Assembly: GCA_902779075.1 (NCBI GenBank)
Contig: CACZAK010000135.1
Coordinates: 1 to 12,415, forward strand
Origin: an uncultured bacterium
GTDB lineage: Bacteria > Verrucomicrobiota > Kiritimatiellia > RFP12 > UBA1067
Reading direction: 5' to 3'
DNA: 12,415 bases
Below, piece by piece: positions 9,301 to 12,312 of this stretch. Each line of letters opens with the position of its first letter. Position 1 is the first letter of the stretch. Position numbers and translations under genes: made by a program. A model generated the notes under the pieces. It saw only the letters and a program-made list of their open reading frames with translations, did not search any database and had not been told where the DNA came from.

Positions 9301-10050
9301 GTTCGCGTCGAGTTCGGCGTCGGAGAGAGCGCGGTTCCAGATGCGCACTTCGTCGTAAGTCGCCGATGCGTCGTTGTCATTGTATTGCGAATGCCCAAGG
9401 TAGCAGGTGCCAGAGGCGAGCGCGGCGGGCGTCCACGCCGACGATGTGACGGCGGAGCCGCCTCCCGCCAAAGCGCCCGTCTCGGCGTCGCGCTTCGCCC
9501 AGCGCAGCGTAGAAGTGCCATCCTCGTTGCAGGAAACCGTAAGCGAGATGTGCCACTTTTTCCCGAGCGTATAGGGCTGCATCGTGTCATCGGCAGAGAT
9601 GGAGTATGAGGAGCTACCTGATCTAACCTCCGTGCGATCCTGACTGAGAGAGTTTGACCGCGTCCAGGACATGGTGAGGTAGTTGTTCTCACCGCTGCCG
9701 AAGTCGAAAATGCGCGACCAATTCTGGACTGCGTTCTGCGTCGCCCAGATTTCAAGCGTCATCGACCCAGTCGGCAGGATGCCGGAGCAGGCGCCGAGCG
9801 TGACGAATGACGTGCCCTTCGAGCCGCCGGCGAGCGTGACACCCTTGCCGTCCACGCTGAACGAGCAGGCCCCGTTCGTGGCAGCGGCCACGCCGCCTAC
9901 GGTGTCGTCAAGCGAGCCGTTGAAGCTCCAACGGTGCATCAGCCCCGAACTTGTCGCGGCGTTCGCGACGGAGCATATTGCAGTTGTGGCGATCATGAAA
10001 AGCGCAGCGAATTTGCGCCAATTCAGTCTCATTGTCTGCAGTTTCCTCAT
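1..10050 (-). CDS. Giant secreted mosaic repeat protein (LamG, GLUG, InlB B-repeats, beta-solenoid), C-terminus beyond the window
   Basis: The frame is open from the ATG at 10050-10048 to base 1: 3350 codons, checked codon by codon, with no stop. The start is supported by a purine-rich site (10064-10057), a good promoter and an immediately following signal peptide; a second ATG at codon 7 is possible. Domains by residue: signal peptide 1-31; LamG-like 36-250; second LamG-like 277-484; unassigned beta-rich linker 490-580; divergent InlB repeat 580-650; GLUG modules 660-970, 971-1262 and 1263-1599; six InlB B-repeats 1600-2006; GLUG modules 2011-2314 and 2315-2594; two InlB repeats 2595-2728; glycine-rich beta-solenoid 2737-3240; InlB repeats from 3244 to the edge. 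These families are usual in bacterial surface adhesins and glycan-binding proteins, so an extracellular adhesive or fibre role is inferred. No catalytic motif, membrane helix or sorting signal is seen after the signal peptide, but the C-terminus is missing. The gene has its own promoter and appears monocistronic. Confidence 0.93.
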   Translation of the reverse strand, partial: MRKLQTMRLNWRKFAALFMIATTAICSVANAATSSGLMHRWSFNGSLDDTVGGVAAATNGACSFSVDGKGVTLAGGSKGTSFVTLGACSGILPTGSMTLEIWATQNAVQNWSRIFDFGSGENNYLTMSWTRSNSLSQDRTEVRSGSSSYSISADDTMQPYTLGKKWHISLTVSCNEDGTSTLRWAKRDAETGALAGGGSAVTSSAWTPAALASGTCYLGHSQYNDNDASATYDEVRIWNRALSDAELDANAAAGPDGLMGDIMPTPVVVGNAPSTSYVQSGLLAQWDAIDNSIVDGVRVHDDNAATWKDLTGKGHDFPIAEYIGSQLNDWTASSLDAKSCYNIPAAVACTNYVTIEICAKHNSANAIFFNSGDGGHKFAAFYNGRLQFYNYAAYQVIGSQTSTFQATAVHYPTVSAPVVYTNAVEVASTSSDSWGSLGTGPNTTLGSGSDYYRFGGEYYAIRLYDRALTADEIAQNAALDAIRYLGGGSVAQVGDALEVSGSPMAVGAATPAYGITFGHGAGDTITCSVPATVTAGETRVTCTGYIVTTNGAVYAEGNTASFTLEYPGVSTRLEWQWSPEYKVSATAGDGGSVSVAKQWYASGETATITATPDEGYAFVAWFGNVPKAKRMDATLELEVANPVEVVALFAPAEAFPVGTVIYDGETEAGEYAIVTPEQLDLFRARTAGTTYEGSTFHLLADIDLGGRELSPCGAFSGVFDGHGHAIRNLNIRRTDYGYGTAFFQALNGGAVVRNLALEGGTVRSDTYQSPMGGIVGYVHGDNVLIEDCTVDLDITGSGQVGGIVGYAENAGSLAIRRCRSFANVICTGYDAGGIVGKTQSMDVLIEDSYSCGTVVVQSNYAGGLVGVRYNGTLAISNCYHRSAITGNNNNDGKLVGNGDTQATVTGAPTVIDTLPKGGVRFSVTGGGAGTAEYVNGEIVATPAAGSFYAGQFGEIPEGEFNDVKVQVVFGKEIATVADFNVIANDLSGIYRLTADLDLDNVARAPFGEFKGVFDGQGHTISNVNISANSDNVGLFRGLNCATVRNLSIRGGRISGGSSVGGLAGYATGTSNLIEDCTTDLEVVASGSHAGGVVGYVGDRDAALTMRRCRSLCAVSYGSSHGGGLVGSKYGDYSRLTVESCYAAGSVQGGSNAGGILGQKMWGTVVISNTYWTTEVHGNYKSDTHTVGYGEDSSTIRDTPSILDGFAKNTFNVRTRGNGTGTAAYVNGEFVATPDAGSVFIRWEGLPPKESDYNETTVWAVFGKPVASLADLRAMELGGYYVQTADIDLAGVTDFTGLGFGGYGNTAFRGYYDGGNHEIRNMTIANECGLFRTGVEYSEIRNLRIVDACVTNGNYSWTGVLASGSSYTTLSNVHVVGGSVTATRDRDIGGFVGTITSGMVEDCSCSATVTGGTGQTGGFAGSSSDATIRRCRATGAVTASGSTAGGFVGNAGGTGVISECYASGDVTAGNQNAGGFVGYDRGGAKISDCYALGTVSAANGNAGGFIGYSYMVTCTNCFSVGEATVDSGNVAGFGTQNYSVKFSGCCWDTETSGLVTASGVGEVGRTTAQMKSGVAFEGWDTTVWKFTEGMYPRLRAFIPKHAVTWLDENGETVLGEELVEEYETPAYSGETPTKAATAQYTYTFAGWSPDLEPVESNTTYTATYDATLRSYTITWQNDDGSTIDTITVNYGVVPTHADATKASTAQYDYTFAGWDPEVASVTGEAAYTATFTPVLRSYTITWLNEDGTALDTSTVEYGATPSHAAPTKASTAQYDYTFAGWGNVVAVSGEATYQATFTPVLRSYTVSWVVEGETLASGLVAYGTVPAYGGVTPTKAETAEYTYTFSGWSPAVASVTGPAIYTAQFNATKRSYTITWLNEGGAVLASGDVEYGTVPAYGGATPTKAEDAEYTYTFAGWDKTVVAVTGAATYTATFNATKRSYTITWLNEGGAVLASGDVEYGTTPIYGGATPTKAETAEYAYTFAGWSPAVVAVTGAATYTATFDATPKEPEDEFAGYIKIGDIAGFEAIADNLATNYVLTADIDLQNVERQPFGEFSGVFDGNGHSVKNISITKGSDTYIGLFSKLNGATIRNLTLDGGRIEGYDNVGGIAGEILGDTLIEDCTVNLVVFGNRYTIGGLVGHAYGGNVTIRRCRGFADVTSRSGESGGLVGVTNSDNLRIEDSYAEGILVARNQTYCGGYNGYSGGLVGLKDRGSLTISNCYHRATMVDNGFNDRQLVGNGDGKATIIGEPTVIDSLPKGGIVAFLADSNGSGTVAYVDGEVVATPDEGSVFVRWEGEIPEGDNFNDVRALAIFGKAVATAEDLQSVGDTGYYVQTADIDMSGVTGFGGIGASGFSGEYDGRGHEIRNLSIDNNVERVGLFRTLRNATLRNIRIVGGFVKGYRFVGALAGFIDGGGALIENCSSTADVNATIDAGGLVGNAFDATIRQCYAAGNVTSSGSVAGGFINWCEGLIIEDCYALGNVNAGSELGGGFIACSEPSTYRTVTVLTNCYSVGAVTVTGSGNVGGFTARDDNRTNYGCYWDKETSGRTTSYCVGVTGLTTAQMKSGIPFEGWDTTVWKFTAGQYPRLRVFIPKYTVTWLDEDGVTILDEAQFDEFDTPVYEGASPAKAATAQYTYTFAGWTPAVAAVESNTIYTATYDATLRSYTITWKNDDGSTIDTTTVAYGEMPTHADATKAETAEYTYTFAGWSPAVVSVTGAATYTAQFNATPKTPELPESVVDLSTLTGNYTAQDGDTLTGATGHAITIAAGAMVTLDGVSLTNTTSYAPAVKCLGNATIVLAEGSDNSVVNMVDHYSAIYPATNATLTIQGSGSLHVAAPGTYFKNYGAAIGSYSGGSSNTGTPCGNIVISGGNITAVGGYCGAGVGACSYDAACGDITITGDAVVHATGGAWAAGIGAASDRSPCGDITISGNASVTATSTAYSDANSAGIGAGYDSACGDITISTTGTVEAQGVLAAGIGAGGYFGATCAGITITSGIITATGGGDACAIGASFKAGCGDILIEGGTITATGGEDCPGVGALGETASITITGGNVTAIGGSNGSRRNGGAGIGSMYDRTCGNITISGGTVTATGGAWAAGIGSGYNGTCSNITISAGIVTANVCTSTGDSETDTVAIGAGCRGTCGDILISGGTVVADATNPQDTRYDNCSAIGATYSGTCSNITITDGITSLTATKGATAQQHIGQGDGSATVGTVTISPRLAQSLSNSDLTLTLTPLDVPETVTVTWKNDDGTTLETDTVAYGATPTYDGATPTKAADAQYTYTFEDWTPAVGTATSNTTYTATFTPVLRYYTVAWVVEGVTVASGAVEYGTTPSYTGATPTKESTAE
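331..1842 (-). repeat. Glycine-rich right-handed beta-solenoid with Cys at coil starts (residues 2737-3240)
   Basis: After a lead-in (VDLSTLTGNYTAQDGDTLTG and MVTLDGVSL), about eleven coils of 29-36 residues run from 2851 to 3189. Each has the pattern C-G-[DN]-I-T-I-S-G-G-x-V-T-A-T-G-G, then A-x-[AG]-G-I-G-x-G. The set ends with ITSLTATKGATAQQHIG. This layout resembles the beta-solenoid (sometimes called carbohydrate-binding domain-containing) repeats of gut bacterial surface proteins. Cys precedes the I-T-I strand in ten of eleven coils (2863, 2893, 2924, 2958, 2989, 3018, 3080, 3109, 3145, 3181); the coil near 3044 lacks it. Glycan binding is possible but not shown. Confidence 0.8.
1867..2268 (-). 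repeat. Two InlB B-type repeats (residues 2595-2728)
   Basis: Two units (YTVTWLDEDG and YTITWKNDDG starts) correspond to the first two units of the six-unit block. Between 2018-2110 and 5003-5095 I count 5 base differences in 93 positions, by eye. The four extra units of the first block are absent here, so repeat number differs between the two copies of the larger block. Confidence 0.88.
2269..3108 (-). repeat. GLUG beta-helix module E (residues 2315-2594)
   Basis: It begins KAVATAEDLQSVGDTGYYVQ, then TADIDMSG and YDGRGHEIRNL. AGGLVG, AGGF, LGGGF and VGGF units follow. It closes with C-Y-W-D-K-E-T-S-G, T-T-A-Q-M-K-S-G and FEGWDTTVWKFTAGQYPRLR, nearly identical to the end of module C. It is the second-copy equivalent of module C. 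Confidence 0.8.
3109..4020 (-). repeat. GLUG beta-helix module D (residues 2011-2314)
   Basis: ADIDLQNVERQPFGEFSGVF and DGNGHSVKNI open the module. VGGIAG, IGGLVGH, SGGLVG and SGGLVGL units alternate with IEDC, IRRC and SNCY strands. The end (VIDSLPKGG, VATPDEGSVFVRWEG, AIFG) closely parallels modules A and B. It is the second-copy equivalent of module B. Confidence 0.8.
4033..5253 (-). repeat. Six tandem InlB B-type repeats (residues 1600-2006)
   Basis: Six units of 66-70 residues begin near 5253, 5043, 4842, 4644, 4440 and 4233. Each follows the Listeria-Bacteroides/InlB B-repeat pattern: YTITWLNEDG, a TVEYGTTP turn, TPTKA, YTYTFAGW, then VTGAATYTATF. The last two units share 64 of 66 bases in 4169-4234 against 4376-4441, which points to recent tandem duplication. 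Such units form beta-grasp-like stalks that project adhesive domains; the stalk role here is inferred. Confidence 0.9.
5254..6264 (-). repeat. GLUG beta-helix module C (residues 1263-1599)
   Basis: It begins KPVASLADLRAMELGGYYV, then TADIDLAG and YYDGGNHEIRNM. GLUG units IGGFVG, TGGFAG, AGGFVG (twice) and AGGFIG follow. It ends with the cap seen in many GLUG proteins: C-C-W-D-T-E-T-S-G, T-T-A-Q-M-K-S-G, then FEGWDTTVWKFTEGMYPRLR. That cap leads straight into the InlB block. Module E has the same cap. Confidence 0.82.
6265..7140 (-). repeat. GLUG beta-helix module B (residues 971-1262)
   Basis: It begins KEIATVADFNVIANDL, then has ADLDL and GVFDGQGHTISNV. GLUG units VGGLAGY, AGGVVGY, GGGLVG and AGGILG follow, with IEDC, MRRC and VESC strands between them. 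It closes with an ATPDAGSVFIRWEG segment and AVFG. It is the upstream member of the B-C-InlB block that is duplicated as D-E-InlB. Confidence 0.8.
7141..8073 (-). repeat. GLUG beta-helix module A (residues 660-970)
   Basis: The module starts with an ADIDL strand and the signature FSGVFDGHGHAIRNL (residues 715-729). GLUG units follow, with GGIVGY or AGGIVG/AGGLVG alternating with IEDC, IRRC and SNCY strands. It ends in an ATP-containing divergent InlB-like segment closing with V-V-F-G. It is the same type as modules B and D. Confidence 0.8.
8101..8313 (-). other. Divergent InlB B-repeat-like domain (residues 580-650)
   Basis: YKVSATAGDGGSVSV, then a stretch with ATPDEGYAFVAWFG and a closing V-E-V-V-A-L-F-A, matches the bacterial repeat or divergent InlB B-repeat pattern (G-G-x-V, ATP-x-x-G-Y-x-F-x-x-W, A-x-F). 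It follows an unassigned beta-rich stretch (490-580) ending in TRLEWQW. I have the impression that this combination recurs in PVC surface proteins, but that is memory and was not searched. Confidence 0.65.
8599..9222 (-). other. LamG-like domain 2 (residues 277-484)
   Basis: This second jelly-roll-type segment starts at SYVQSGLLAQWDAID, contains ATWKDLTGKGHDF near residues 304-316, and ends with GEYYAIRLYDRALTADEI (residues 456-473), the typical LamG closing strand. It is clearly diverged from domain 1, so it is not a recent copy. Confidence 0.72.
9301..9945 (-). other. LamG/concanavalin A-like domain 1 (residues 36-250)
   Basis: The domain opens with GLMHRWSFNGSLDD and closes with YDEVRIWNRALSDAEL (residues 232-247). 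Both are the standard edges of LamG_3-type jelly-roll domains in bacterial surface proteins. Such folds usually bind glycans or act as adhesive caps. Its place directly after the signal peptide makes it the N-terminal tip of the exported protein. Confidence 0.8.
9958..10050 (-). other. Signal peptide of the giant protein
   Basis: Residues 1-31 have a basic n-region (R2, K3, R8, R12, K13), a hydrophobic core (AALFMIATTAICSV, residues 15-28) and an A-N-A motif at 29-31 before the mature T-S-S-G-L, as expected for Sec signal peptidase I cleavage. C26 lies in the core but has no convincing lipobox context, so a lipoprotein is less likely. Starting at Met7 would still leave a working signal (RLNWRK plus the core). 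Confidence 0.85.
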
Positions 10051-10056
10051 GTTTGT

Positions 10057-10064
10057 TCCCTCTC
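10057..10064 (-). promoter_or_regulatory. Ribosome binding site of the giant gene
   Basis: GAGAGGGA lies six bases before the ATG at 10050. It supports this ATG over the internal one at codon 7, which has no purine-rich site at the right distance. Confidence 0.65.
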
Positions 10065-10107
10065 TTTCAATGGTAAATGCCTTTGGGCGTGAAAAAACAT
10101 AAATAAT

Positions 10108-10137
10108 ATTTTACTCCCCCCCTTGCGCTTTTGTCAA
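10108..10137 (-). promoter_or_regulatory. Sigma70-like promoter of the giant gene with a G7 spacer run
   Basis: A perfect TTGACA (10137-10132) and TAAAAT (10113-10108) are separated by 18 bases. The spacer contains seven consecutive G on the minus strand (10122-10116). Transcription would start near 10101, giving a leader of about 50 bases. AT-rich sequence just upstream (10138-10170) could act as an UP element. A small dyad, TTTGT at 10130-10134 with ACAAA at 10140-10144 on the plus strand, overlaps the -35 box and could be an operator; this is weak. Sigma-factor preference in this organism is unknown. Confidence 0.6.
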
Positions 10138-10248
10138 TTACAAAGACAAATTTTCTTCTAGTTTTCCCTTCAGCAGAGGATGTGATGTACTTCCGCCGAA
10201 GGCATCCGGCCAGTATGGGCAGAGAACTGGTAGATGAAGAATAATAGC

Positions 10249-10319
10249 GCCGCCAAGATGGCGGCTTTCCCAGTCAGGACGGGCTGACGTCTAACTGGGA
10301 GAGCCGCCATCTTGACGGC
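10249..10319 (-). terminator. Long hairpin downstream of the oxidoreductase-DUF6807 gene, probable terminator
   Basis: Arms 10254-10274 and 10294-10314 pair over 21 positions with a single G-U wobble around a 19-base loop. After one mismatch, 10249-10252 pairs with 10316-10319. The hairpin starts 28 bases after the stop of the 11493-10348 gene. On the minus strand it is followed by TATTATTCTTC, an imperfect U-rich tail, so intrinsic termination is likely but not textbook. The left arm also contains GCCGCC-AAGAT-GGCGGC, a smaller competing hairpin. The intergenic space 10051-10347 otherwise holds only the promoter and RBS of the giant gene. Confidence 0.6.
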
Positions 10320-10347
10320 TCGCGGGTGCGAGGGGGAAACAGATGTT

Positions 10348-11493
10348 TTACTTCACCGTCAGGCGGTAGCGGTTGACGCGCTTTTCGCCCTTGGAGAGAC
10401 GCCACGGGCCGCGTATGCAGTGACTCGGCGCGATGCCGAGCTGTCCGTCCACGCGCCACGGGTTCGGGTAGCCGGGATTTCCAGGCAAGTCCTCAAAGCG
10501 TATCGTACCGTTCTGCTCGCGGCCTTCGATGGGCATGCTCACCTCCACCCACTCCGCCTCCTTCTGCTCGGCCGCGCCGTTACGCTGTCCGCGCGAGTTC
10601 ACGGCGAACTGCCGCTTCGCGTTGGCCTTTTTGTACGGCATCCGCAGGAACAGCCCGCCATACGCCCATTTGCCGAACGTGACGTCACCGTAGTCCGCCG
10701 CAAGCGTCCACGTGACGTCCATCACGTAGTTCGTGCCGTGGTCGGTCAAGGTCCATTCCTGCGTCTCGGTCAGGACGGGCGCGCCGTCAGGTTTCGTCCA
10801 GCGCGTCTTCACCTTCCAGCTGGCCTTGTTGCCGTCCACGACGGGGCGTGCCACAGGCTCGGGGTGGAAACGGTCGTTCTCCTTCTCCCAGAAGTTCTCG
10901 CCGTTGACCGCATGGAGGCCGACGTAGAGGCCGTGTTGCCACGGATGATGCTTCGGCTTGTTCTCCGTGTAGACGCCCTTGCCGTCCGGTGCCACGCGGT
11001 TCTGGATTTTCGCGAGATTCGCAATGATGCGGCCCTCGATGATCGTCTGTGCGAACGGCTTCTGCAGCCAGATATGCTTGCCCTTCGCGAGGGCGGCGCA
11101 CGCGACGAGCGCGTGCCAGTGGTCAGGAAGGCAGATTTCCACTGCGTCGATGGACGGGTCGTCCAGCAGGTCATGGTAGTCGGCGAACGCCTTGACGGGC
11201 GCCTTCGCTTCCTTCTTCAGCTTCCGATACTGCTTCTGGATGAAGTCCACGCCGTGCTGCGCGAGGCGCTTGGAGTCGAGGTCGCACACCGCCGTGAAGC
11301 GGCAGAGGTCGGTGTACTTGATCGCGAGCGGGATGTCCATCGTGGTCGAGATGCGGCCGATGCCGATCACGCCCACGTTGACTTTCTCGTTGGCGGCGTA
11401 CTTGCGCACGCTCAGTCCCGCGCAGCCGGGGAAGATGAACGGGAAGGCTGCCGCAGAGGCGGCGCCGAGGAATTGACGACGGTTGACGTTCAT
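10348..11493 (-). CDS. Tat-exported GFO/IDH/MocA N-terminal domain fused in frame to a DUF6807 (PmoA-like) domain
   Basis: 381 residues, ATG start with AAGGAG (11505-11500) six bases upstream. Residues 1-27 form a twin-arginine signal (N-R-R-Q-F-L-G, hydrophobic stretch, FPGCAG); C24 may be a weak lipobox. Residues 37-167 match the NAD(P)-binding half of GFO/IDH/MocA oxidoreductases: VGVIGIGRIS dinucleotide loop, AVCDLD acidic strand end, EICLPDHWHALVACAALAKG, then WLQKPFAQTIIEGR, where QKP stands in for the usual EKP. At about residue 168 the oxidoreductase stops and a DUF6807/PmoA-like domain follows: HHPWQHGLYVGLHAVNG (182-198), TETQEWTL, YGGLFLRMP, EWVEVSMP and GNPGYPNPWRVDGQLGIAP. The alpha/beta substrate half of the oxidoreductase and the start of DUF6807 are absent, so dehydrogenase activity is doubtful. 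A periplasmic role in carbohydrate metabolism is inferred from the families. This may be a true fusion or a deletion remnant. Confidence 0.85.
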   Translation of the reverse strand: MNVNRRQFLGAASAAAFPFIFPGCAGLSVRKYAANEKVNVGVIGIGRISTTMDIPLAIKYTDLCRFTAVCDLDSKRLAQHGVDFIQKQYRKLKKEAKAPVKAFADYHDLLDDPSIDAVEICLPDHWHALVACAALAKGKHIWLQKPFAQTIIEGRIIANLAKIQNRVAPDGKGVYTENKPKHHPWQHGLYVGLHAVNGENFWEKENDRFHPEPVARPVVDGNKASWKVKTRWTKPDGAPVLTETQEWTLTDHGTNYVMDVTWTLAADYGDVTFGKWAYGGLFLRMPYKKANAKRQFAVNSRGQRNGAAEQKEAEWVEVSMPIEGREQNGTIRFEDLPGNPGYPNPWRVDGQLGIAPSHCIRGPWRLSKGEKRVNRYRLTVK

Positions 11494-11498
11494 GAGTT

Positions 11499-11505
11499 TC
11501 TCCTT
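11499..11505 (-). promoter_or_regulatory. Strong ribosome binding site of the oxidoreductase-DUF6807 gene
   Basis: AAGGAGA, close to the anti-Shine-Dalgarno complement, ends five bases before the ATG at 11493. It fixes that start and places the twin-arginine motif at residues 5-6, as expected. Confidence 0.75.
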
Positions 11506-11521
11506 TTTTGAAAGACGGTGT

Positions 11522-11551
11522 ATTATCGCACAAAACGGACGGGAAGTCCAA
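11522..11551 (-). promoter_or_regulatory. Candidate promoter of the oxidoreductase-DUF6807 gene
   Basis: GATAAT (11527-11522, five of six matches to TATAAT) is preceded at 18 bases by TTGGAC (11551-11546), which matches the -35 consensus only in its first three bases. The predicted start near 11514 gives a leader of about 20 bases carrying the strong RBS. It lies just downstream of the tandem-repeat hairpin, which fits a separate transcription unit. Confidence 0.45.
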
Positions 11552-11566
11552 CCTAAATCCTTTTAA

Positions 11567-11673
11567 TGTGTAAGTGTGAGAGTGTGTAAGTGTGTAAGTG
11601 TGTAAGTGTGTAAATGTGCCCGCTACCCGTTTTCACACTTGCACATTTTCACACTTGCATATTTTCACACTTA
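11567..11673. repeat. Octamer tandem repeat facing an inverted 16-bp repeat; long imperfect hairpin
   Basis: On the plus strand, 11567-11618 holds about six copies of an 8-bp unit (TGTAAGTG with variants). After a short spacer containing CTACCC, 11630-11673 holds about two and a half copies of a 16-bp unit based on TTTTCACACTTGCA. The two parts are near-complementary: I count 21 of 27 matching positions in the innermost alignment. The second part is flanked by CTACCC (11623-11628) and GGGTAG (11674-11679). The stop codon of the polyprenyl synthase (11671-11673) lies in the last partial repeat. It may terminate transcription in either direction. No gene is seen in 11494-11670. Confidence 0.8.
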
Positions 11674-12312
11674 GGGTAGGAACGAAAAGCCCGTCTCGCG
11701 CGAAAGCACGGCGAGGCGGCCTTCCCATTCGGCCTTTAGGGCGCGCAGTTCATCCGATTCGCCGACGTCTGCGATGTCGTCGTTGATCTGGAACAGCACG
11801 CCGTAGGCGAGGCCCCAGCGGCGATAGGGCTCGTCGTCCACCCCGGCGGCGAGCGCCCCGAGCTGGGCGGCGAGCGCGAACGCCTCGCCCGTCTTGCCGG
11901 CGCACATCGACACGTAGTCCGCCGTGCCCTTCACCCCCAGCAAGTCGTCACCCTGCCCTTCGCAGAGACGCAGGTGGGAAGACACCGTGGCCTCCAGCAT
12001 CTGTGCGGCGCGCAGGAACCCGCTCCGTGCGATGAGCAGGTAGCCGTGCGCCACAAGCCAGTCGCCGACCGCGATTGCAACCGGCACGCCATGCTCCTTC
12101 CACACGGTGGGCCGGTCGTAGCGCGTCTCGTCGCCGTCCTGGATGTCGTCATGGACGAGCGACGCCTTGTGGAAGCTCTCCACGGCCTCGCACACGGGGG
12201 AAAGGTCGCCCGTCCCCCCGCATGCGTCGAAGACCGCCTGACAGAGACGCGGCCGCAATCGCTTGCCGCCGCGTCCTGCAAAGTCCCGTGCGATGTCCGC
12301 GATGCGGGACAC
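11671..12312 (-). CDS. Short polyprenyl diphosphate synthase (class I, trans-isoprenyl)
   Basis: 213 residues from a GTG start. An in-frame TAA lies directly before it, so no longer N-terminus is possible. It would condense isopentenyl diphosphate with an allylic diphosphate in the cytoplasm to make linear polyprenyl diphosphates. Visible motifs are GGKRLRP (15-21), the first Asp-rich motif LVHDDIQD (52-59: D55, D56, D59) with ETRYDRPTVW after it, GQGDDLLG (119-126), GKTGEAF (139-145) and the second Asp-rich motif FQINDDIAD (174-182). The protein is short: family members are usually near 300 residues, with about 30 more before GGKRLRP and 50-70 more after the second motif, where the conserved GK-rich loop is missing. 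The C-terminus runs out at a repeat element. Product chain length cannot be told. The previous gene's TAA abuts its GTG, which suggests translational coupling; only a weak GGGAA precedes the start. Confidence 0.82.
   Translation of the reverse strand: MSRIADIARDFAGRGGKRLRPRLCQAVFDACGGTGDLSPVCEAVESFHKASLVHDDIQDGDETRYDRPTVWKEHGVPVAIAVGDWLVAHGYLLIARSGFLRAAQMLEATVSSHLRLCEGQGDDLLGVKGTADYVSMCAGKTGEAFALAAQLGALAAGVDDEPYRRWGLAYGVLFQINDDIADVGESDELRALKAEWEGRLAVLSRETGFSFLP

Noticed and set aside
10312..11511. 399-codon plus-strand open frame
   Set aside because: It overlaps the oxidoreductase-DUF6807 gene entirely on the opposite strand. Only the minus-strand product carries recognisable motifs and an RBS.
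11567..11673. Short repeats considered as a CRISPR array
   Set aside because: The units are 8 or 16 bp with no unique spacers and no cas gene nearby. They are a tandem satellite with an inverted partner.
11598..11786. Small plus-strand frame starting in the repeat
   Set aside because: Its first part is translated satellite repeat and the rest is antisense to the polyprenyl synthase. There is no RBS.
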